Position numbers and translations under genes: made by a program. Shown in pieces: positions 58,570-64,000 of a stretch of 64,000 nucleotides of DNA (the first letter of the stretch is position 1; each line of letters starts with the position of its first letter). The notes under the pieces were generated by a model. That model saw only the letters and a list, made by a program, of their open reading frames with translations, was not told where the DNA came from and made no database searches. The stretch comes from Ignelater luminosus (lineage: Eukaryota > Arthropoda > Insecta > Coleoptera > Elateridae): positions 111,257 to 175,256 of the forward strand of contig VTPC01001721.1 of the NCBI GenBank assembly GCA_011009095.1. Reading direction: 5' to 3'.

Positions 58570-59835
58570 TTTTGCACATACACATTTTAATATTTTTATA
58601 TCTACTTTTCCCTACTATAATTAATCATAAACTTGCTTCAGAAGTTTACACTTTCTTCATCATCCACTTATAAAATTCTTATCAAGAAACAAATTTGATA
58701 TTCACAGCAATCGTTATGATTTTGAATTTTATTCTTGCATCAAAATTACAAGTACACCTTCACCACTAGGGCTTTAAGAATCTCCAGTTGAGTAGGTAAT
58801 TGATTTGGTTTCAAAACTTCAATCATCTTAGTATTATAATAAACAGGCTATCTAATAACATTCTAGACAGGAATCATTCAAATCATCATCCAGATCAAGC
58901 ATATTTCCCATTCCCTATTTAGAAAATTCAATGTATCCAACGTTTCTCAGCAGTCTCAATTAAAAATCTCCAATAAAAGTATGATCTACTAAGATGTTTA
59001 GGCTTTAAAGCTTCAACAAGATTCTCTGATCTAAGTTGCAAAATAATTAGAGGACCATATACTGCATTCCTCACCTCTGCAATTTATTTCAATCATAGTC
59101 AACACATCACTAACATCAATACAATTTATCATAGAGAATGGATAAACCGCCAGTTTCAAAAGTTTCCTGGCTGGTTGTAGCTAAAATTTGTTGGTTCAAG
59201 GCTTTCTACCCTTCTTTTCATATTTAAAAGATTTATGAACAAACTGTAAACAACTTTGTTATGACATATGCATCTTTTAAGGTTATGTTATGTATGTCAT
59301 ATTCAGGCAAATGTTTGGTTATGTTATGTTAAATATAGGAGGGCCGTAAGAAGTTTGCAAAACAAAATTGCAGTTATTCTAGACATTTGTATAGCTAGAA
59401 CTGGTAGAGTAAGTAATTCTTAAATTATCTATTAAGAATAAACAACAAAACACCACATTTTATAAAATAATCACTGTTACTTACTTTTAGATTGCATATT
59501 GTTGTCTACGCCTCCACGGCATTGAACGAAGTTTTACGAATTCTCTAATAGTAGTACAACAATCAAATTCACATAATTATGGATGAAATCCTAACGTCAA
59601 TTTAAAAAATGCGCCTAATTTAAACAGATAATTTAAAGATGATTTTATACTTCGAAATGTGAATAACTTAGGCAACCTACAATAAGGCTACGTGCAAGGA
59701 AAGTTGTCTATAAGCCCAGAAAAAAAATCCCTTCTAAAAATTAATGCATATCAGTATATGTAACATTAATGTCACCTAAAGCGGTGAAAGGAGGCCAGTT
59801 ACAGCTCCACTTTTTATGTATTTTTCTTTTTTCTT
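58570..59835. other. Intergenic region, no gene supported
   Basis: No motif-bearing frame on either strand; AT-rich. The tRNA gene follows at 59840. Confidence 0.45.
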
Positions 59836-59839
59836 AACA

Positions 59840-59912
59840 GGGGATGTAGCTCAGATGGTAGAGCGCTCGCTTAGCATGCGAGAGGTACTGGGATCGATGC
59901 CCAGCATCTCCA
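59840..59912 (+). tRNA. tRNA-Ala (anticodon AGC)
   Basis: The 73-nt cloverleaf is complete: acceptor stem ggggatg pairs with catctcc (one G-T pair), D arm gctc/gagc with loop agatggta, anticodon stem ctcgc/gcgag with loop ttagcat (AGC at 59873-59875), and T arm ctggg/cccag with loop atcgatg; discriminator base A. The A-box (tagctcagatgg) and B-box (ggatcgatgcc) promoters are internal. There is no intron. A T-run at 59921-59926 ends transcription. Confidence 0.97.
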
Positions 59913-59920
59913 AATCCTGA

Positions 59921-59926
59921 TTTTTT
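59921..59926 (+). terminator. RNA polymerase III terminator of the tRNA-Ala gene
   Basis: Run of six T starting 9 bp after the tRNA end. Confidence 0.8.
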
Positions 59927-60131
59927 CTTTAGCAAAATTTCAACACGCAAAAAGTTTTCTCTTCTTAATTCCTTTTGTAACAACTTAAAAAATCAAAGCT
60001 GAAGACGTATTAATCTATTTTTATTAATTTGATCCGTACAGACTATTTACAGGTAGGTTTACATTTGACAATTAACATTACTTTTATACTTTTTAATCCT
60101 GACAAAACACCAATAATAGTTTTTACTTTAT

Positions 60132-60449
60132 TAACAGGAACACTGAAAGAAAACAAATATTAAAATGCGTTTTAAATAAGGAAATTTAAATTATTACCTT
60201 TAGTTCTCTTGGACATTCACACGGAATCATGCAAGGAGTTCTTGGTGGACAAAAGGCAGTTACCGGAATTGAATAACGATAAGGTACTACGGGTATATTA
60301 TAATTAACGCCACAACACGGTGGCGGTCTTGAACATATAGGAGGACAGCTTGGTGCGTACGTCGTGGGACAAGGTCTACAACATGGTGAACAGCACGGTG
60401 AACAGCATGGTGAACAGCACGGTGAACAACATGGTGAACAGCAGGACAT
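60132..60449 (-). CDS. Cys/Pro-rich sperm-type protein (CCSP repeats), two exons
   Basis: Exon 1 (60449-60198, 84 codons) begins MSCCSPCCSPCCSPCCSPCC and continues with CRPCPTTYAPSCPP and TPCMIPCECPREL. Exon 2 (60143-60132) codes only Cys-Ser-Cys-stop after a 54-bp intron with a gtaata donor and ttcag acceptor; the whole is 87 aa. The stop codon overlaps an AATAAA (minus strand, 60133-60128). The opening repeat is the same as in the gene at 53579, and the last-exon design is shared. By composition it belongs to the Mst84D/Mst87F-like sperm-tail class; experimental role unknown. A TCE-like motif lies 25 bp upstream of the ATG. Reading on past the donor would add only two residues, so the intron is inferred from the shared design and clean splice sites. 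Confidence 0.7.
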
Positions 60450-60474
60450 TTTGGATATTATTATTTAAACTAGC

Positions 60475-60486
60475 AAATTTTGAAAT
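60475..60486 (-). promoter_or_regulatory. TCE-like motif upstream of the Cys-rich gene at 60449
   Basis: Minus-strand atttcaaaattt, identical to the motif at 46572-46583 and placed 25 bp before the ATG; 10 of 12 positions agree with acatcaaaattt. Confidence 0.4.
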
Positions 60487-60689
60487 TTTCTAAAGAAACT
60501 AATGTACTCTCACTGACAAATTTTGAATAAAAAACTGTTTAAAATTTTGTTTCCGTTGCTAAGAAGATTTGATCGTATCGTTTTTTACTTCGAACAGCAA
60601 GCAAATTGGAAGACTTTGATCTATTAAAAAGAAGAGAAGTTCTGTCTTGAAAGTTTTCATTAAAAGAATCTGGTGCCTGTTGTGAAAGT

Positions 60690-61330
60690 AAAACCTTTCA
60701 TTTTTATTAGAATTTCACTTTTTCCTTCTATTACATTTCGATATTCTTCTTCTCTTTCCACTTTTCTATTCATGTCTCCTATCAATATCTTTATGTCATA
60801 TTTTGGTATTTTTTCCATTATCTCTGTTAGTCTCTCATAAAATTCCTTTATTTCTAGGTCTTTATCTTCTGTTGGTGCATGCCCATTTATGATAGTACTT
60901 ATTCTCCACTAATTTTTAAATAATGTATTATGGCTGATATGGGTTTAAAATCTACCACAGTTCTTTTAATTCTTTCATTTGCAATAAGCCCAACGTCAAA
61001 ATATCTTTTATTTCCACCATTTTTAAAAAGTACATTTTTTCCTAACTATAATCTCACTACCTTATCATAAGATCAGGCAAGCGGTATTAAACGGGTCGGC
61101 ATAATCAAGGTTGTGAAAGTTCGTCTGGTAAAGCCTATCACAGCAAACTCGTCACGAAATAGTTATTTTTCGTAAAAATTCCAGGAAGCACAGATTTCAA
61201 TATCCATGTAAACCCTCCTTTATCCAACATCAACCGAAATCGATTCCGCTATTCCTCAACTCACCACACTATTCCAAACTACTGTTCAACTAAATGTGCC
61301 AGAGAAGACGGTCGGCTTTAGTCGTCCTCC
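60690..61330 (-). pseudogene. LINE 5' fragment with apurinic endonuclease domain
   Basis: On the minus strand, about 61040 down to 60700 encodes pieces of a non-LTR endonuclease: NGGNKRYFDVGLIANERIKR and INGHAPTEDKDLEIKEFYER (the conserved NxHAPT-type block), then PKYDIKILIGDMNRKV (the catalytic GDxN motif), followed by loss of similarity. Between the first and second blocks the frame changes. The C-rich sequence upstream (61060-61330) looks like the element's 5' leader. The reverse transcriptase is absent, so the copy is truncated. Confidence 0.7.
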
Positions 61331-61339
61331 CTTTCTTCT

Positions 61340-62610
61340 AAAATCTGCAATTTAATAAGGAAACAAAATACAGAGAGTTTATCGTTTATACATCAGAACC
61401 CAAAATCTGTTATTGCATCTTGCATATGATGTTTGCAGGAACCATAAATTTTACTTATGTTTGTCAAGCTGACAAAATTTACAGCTTTATGGGTAATAAA
61501 ACTATCAGATAAGGGTTCAAATTTCTACGAAATAGCATAAATGCAACGAGAAAAATAAGCATTTAGAGATAGAATTTGCCTCTAATTTAATATTTAAGAA
61601 AACAGTTTACAAAAGAGTAGCAGAGAATTTTAACGTTCTCACGAAATAAATTCTGTTAATGTCGGAGCATTAAACTAAAGATTTATGTATTAGAGAAAGA
61701 TGTTAAACTTAATTGTAAAAAGAAATAATGTATTTACAAGGACGAAAAGATTTAAAACGAGAAAGAGAAATATTGTTATTTCTAAAAATAAATAACTTAG
61801 TACGGAAAGTTTGTTAATTAACGATTTTTCTTAACATACTTTTCAAGAACACATATGCCCGGTGCCAGAACGTTTTTAACAATTTAACGCAAGTGCACAA
61901 AAGTGTGCTTTTCTAAAATGTGTTGAAATGCAAAGTTTTTGTAGTAATAACCATGTAGAGAATTCCAACTAAATAGCTCACGTTGTCATGGAAATATTAA
62001 AGAAACAAGAATTTTCTTGTAAAATTTTAACACCCTGTATGTCGAAAACCAATAATAATAAACTAATAAATATTCTATCACCTCTTTTTCTCCGCGAAAC
62101 ACCCTGTATTGTAACTCTTCTAACAATATTATAATAGGACTCTAAGTAAAACCATCCTCCATCATGATTCATAAAGGATCACAATTTAAAGTTATAAATT
62201 CAAAAAGAAAGAATTTATTTTAATTAAATCGTGTTTGGTTAATTAGAAATTCCCTTGTTTCAGTCATGAGCCAGATTGTCAGTAATAAGTTGATTTTGAT
62301 TGATTATGTTTGTAAGAAACTCCTGCATGTTTGTACACAAGCACAAATGAAAAATAAATTAGTACGTACCGACAACGGCCGACATTTAAGGGGGGTTAAA
62401 TAATAAGCATTAAGTGGGCAGCGTTTTGTTTACAGAGAGTGACAAATTCATTTTTTGATATTCCTCATAAATTATTCAAGATAATTTTGTTTAAACTTTA
62501 AATTGTTATGACTTTGTACATATTTGCACAAGAAAAGAAAAAAAAGTGTTAGCTACATATATCAAATCGAAGATTTATTTGTTTCATTATTATTTCTTCA
62601 TTACGTTGGC
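61340..62610. other. Intergenic region upstream of the IR gene
   Basis: Two copies of acaccctgta (62029 and 62099) look like ends of small DNA transposons. No host gene is supported. The promoter of the IR gene would lie in the last few hundred base pairs. Confidence 0.4.
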
Positions 62611-62613
62611 TAA

Positions 62614-64000
62614 ATGTGTGCTAAAGTTATGCTGATTGTGTGTTTGTTATTATTTATCACTACAGCTAATTCCGTAAAGAGTAACATTAGTATTTTGGAA
62701 GATGAAATCGATTATGGAAACATAATTTTATTCTTTGCGAAATTCCTAGTGAGATATGCTTGTTTAGTGGTGATTTCTTCAAACGATAGATTTACTTTAG
62801 ATATTTTTAAATATAACGCGTATTATTTACAAGCTTCTATAATACTCTCTAAGGAAGATTTTGAAATTAATTTAAGAAGAGAAGTGTCTAAAGAATACAT
62901 TATTATTCATAATGATGTTAAGAAAATTGAAGAAATCGTAATAAATATAAGAGAACATTTAAAATCGAATACACTCGTTATTATTGTGATTACAAGAAAT
63001 TATTGTAATAATTCTACAGAGGAACACAAAGAGATTTTTAATGTTACATGGTCTTTATATTTGAAAAAAGTGATATTGCTCGTTCAAGAAATTTGTGATA
63101 TTTATGAAAAGAATGATGTTTATACCTTCGACCCATTTCTCAAACAAATTTATAAATTCAGTATAACACAAGCTTCAGACATAAAAAAACAATTGAATTT
63201 AAAAAATTATCGAAAACATCATCTAAGAGCTTCACTGTTTGAAAGTGTTCCGACCACTGTGAAATTACATGGTCACTATATCGGAATTGATCCCATGGTG
63301 ATACAAACCATAGAAGAAGCTTTGAACGTATCTATAATAACTCATGAACCTTATGATCAATTTCAGTATGGTTATCGAACAGACAATGGTAGTGCTGGAG
63401 GTGCAATCAAAGAACTGTACACCAAACAAATAGATATAGCGTTCAATCAAGTTTTTATTAAAGAATATAATGCACCAGAATTGGAATTCACAAAAATAAT
63501 TTTTCGAGATAGTCTTTGCGTAATAGTACCCAAACCTGAATTAATACCAAATTGGACGGCCATCTTTTATACGTTTCCGAAAGAAGTGTGGATCGTAATG
63601 TTTTTTACGGTAACTGCAGGAAGTCTTACTTTATACTTAATAAGAAAATTTAGGTTAACTCTATTCAGAAAAAAGATAAAAAAAAAGCGTGCCTATGATT
63701 ACAGTTGGAGCACGATATTTTTAGATGTCAATCAAATATGCTTCAATACAGCTTACAATGCGCTTTTCTCTAACAAATATTATGACAGAATATTTATTGG
63801 ATCGATACTCTTGTATGTTTTAATTATAAATACTTTATTTCAAAGCTCTTTAGTCACTGTAATAACACATCAAAAACGATATCCCGAAATTAACACCTTA
63901 CAAGATTTAGCAAGTTCCGGATATTATATTTCAACTAGTTCGCCAAGTCTAGCAGATACTTTTAGAAGAAGAGATAATCCTTACATTAAAGAATTAAACA
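62614..64000 (+). CDS. Divergent ionotropic receptor (IR), chemosensory, 3' end outside the window
   Basis: Insect IRs are iGluR-derived cation channels of chemosensory neuron membranes. A single intronless frame of 462 codons runs off the window. Residues 1-20 (MCAKVMLIVCLLLFITTANS) form a signal peptide. A divergent extracellular part follows; the ligand-binding S1 half begins about residue 203 (LRASLFESVPTTVKL) and includes YIGIDPMVIQTIEEAL and DIAFNQVFI. Transmembrane 1 is about 327-346 (EVWIVMFFTVTAGSLTLYLI); a pore segment lies between about 370 and 390; a further membrane segment is RIFIGSILLYVLIINTLFQS (about 393-412) followed by SLVTVITHQKRYPEINTLQD, the S2 start. The lack of introns fits the divergent IR class, often gustatory. 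About 150 residues (rest of S2 and the last membrane segment) should lie beyond the window. Partner and ligand are unknown. Confidence 0.85.
   Translation, partial: MCAKVMLIVCLLLFITTANSVKSNISILEDEIDYGNIILFFAKFLVRYACLVVISSNDRFTLDIFKYNAYYLQASIILSKEDFEINLRREVSKEYIIIHNDVKKIEEIVINIREHLKSNTLVIIVITRNYCNNSTEEHKEIFNVTWSLYLKKVILLVQEICDIYEKNDVYTFDPFLKQIYKFSITQASDIKKQLNLKNYRKHHLRASLFESVPTTVKLHGHYIGIDPMVIQTIEEALNVSIITHEPYDQFQYGYRTDNGSAGGAIKELYTKQIDIAFNQVFIKEYNAPELEFTKIIFRDSLCVIVPKPELIPNWTAIFYTFPKEVWIVMFFTVTAGSLTLYLIRKFRLTLFRKKIKKKRAYDYSWSTIFLDVNQICFNTAYNALFSNKYYDRIFIGSILLYVLIINTLFQSSLVTVITHQKRYPEINTLQDLASSGYYISTSSPSLADTFRRRDNPYIKELN

Overview
This is a window from an AT-rich insect nuclear genome. A beetle-like genome would fit the very short introns (53-64 bp in several genes), SINA-type genes and Dong/R4, CsRn1-type Gypsy, pogo, Tc1, hAT and P-like elements, but the order cannot be fixed from this sequence alone. 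Genes are spliced and sparse; most of the rest is mobile-element debris and simple or foldback repeats.

Layout. 1-19.3 kb has no confident host gene. It holds a 21-bp minisatellite (about 690-1510), three large copies of a GC-rich foldback family built from 9-bp units (2.6-4.1, 5.4-6.4, 12.0-14.4 kb), a LINE 3' end dropped into one of them (12.3-12.7 kb), a decayed pogo/Tigger transposase (16.1-17.4 kb) and a near-perfect palindrome (18.16-18.28 kb). 19.4-29.4 kb is the gene-dense core, all on the + strand. An eight-exon DCAF15-like gene (CRL4 ubiquitin ligase adaptor) comes first, then a P-like transposon with target duplication and terminal repeats, then HMGXB4 (HMG-box protein). The complete IMP4 gene (U3 snoRNP / ribosome biogenesis) lies inside HMGXB4's first intron.

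30-45 kb is mostly mobile DNA: GC-rich retroelement segments, a foldback copy, a Tc1-like element carrying a hAT MITE, a THAP fragment, a two-module SINA/SIAH-like gene with one frame break, a Tigger-derived MITE and the 5' part of a CsRn1-type Gypsy element. 45.7-60.5 kb contains three small Cys/Pro-rich genes resembling the Mst(3)CGP sperm-tail proteins of Drosophila. Two end in a tiny exon encoding only the last cysteine residues. All three have a motif resembling the spermatid translational control element a short way upstream of the start codon. Between them lie a nest (foldback repeat, then Dong/R4-like LINE, then Tc1) and a Jockey-type LINE remnant. A tRNA-Ala(AGC) gene is at 59.84 kb. 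The window ends inside an intronless divergent ionotropic receptor (IR) gene from 62.6 kb.

The host genes do not form one pathway. The noteworthy biology is the testis-type gene cluster, the nested gene pair in the core, and the unusual foldback repeat family. Exon boundaries were read by eye from GT/AG sites and reading phase; no homology search was run.
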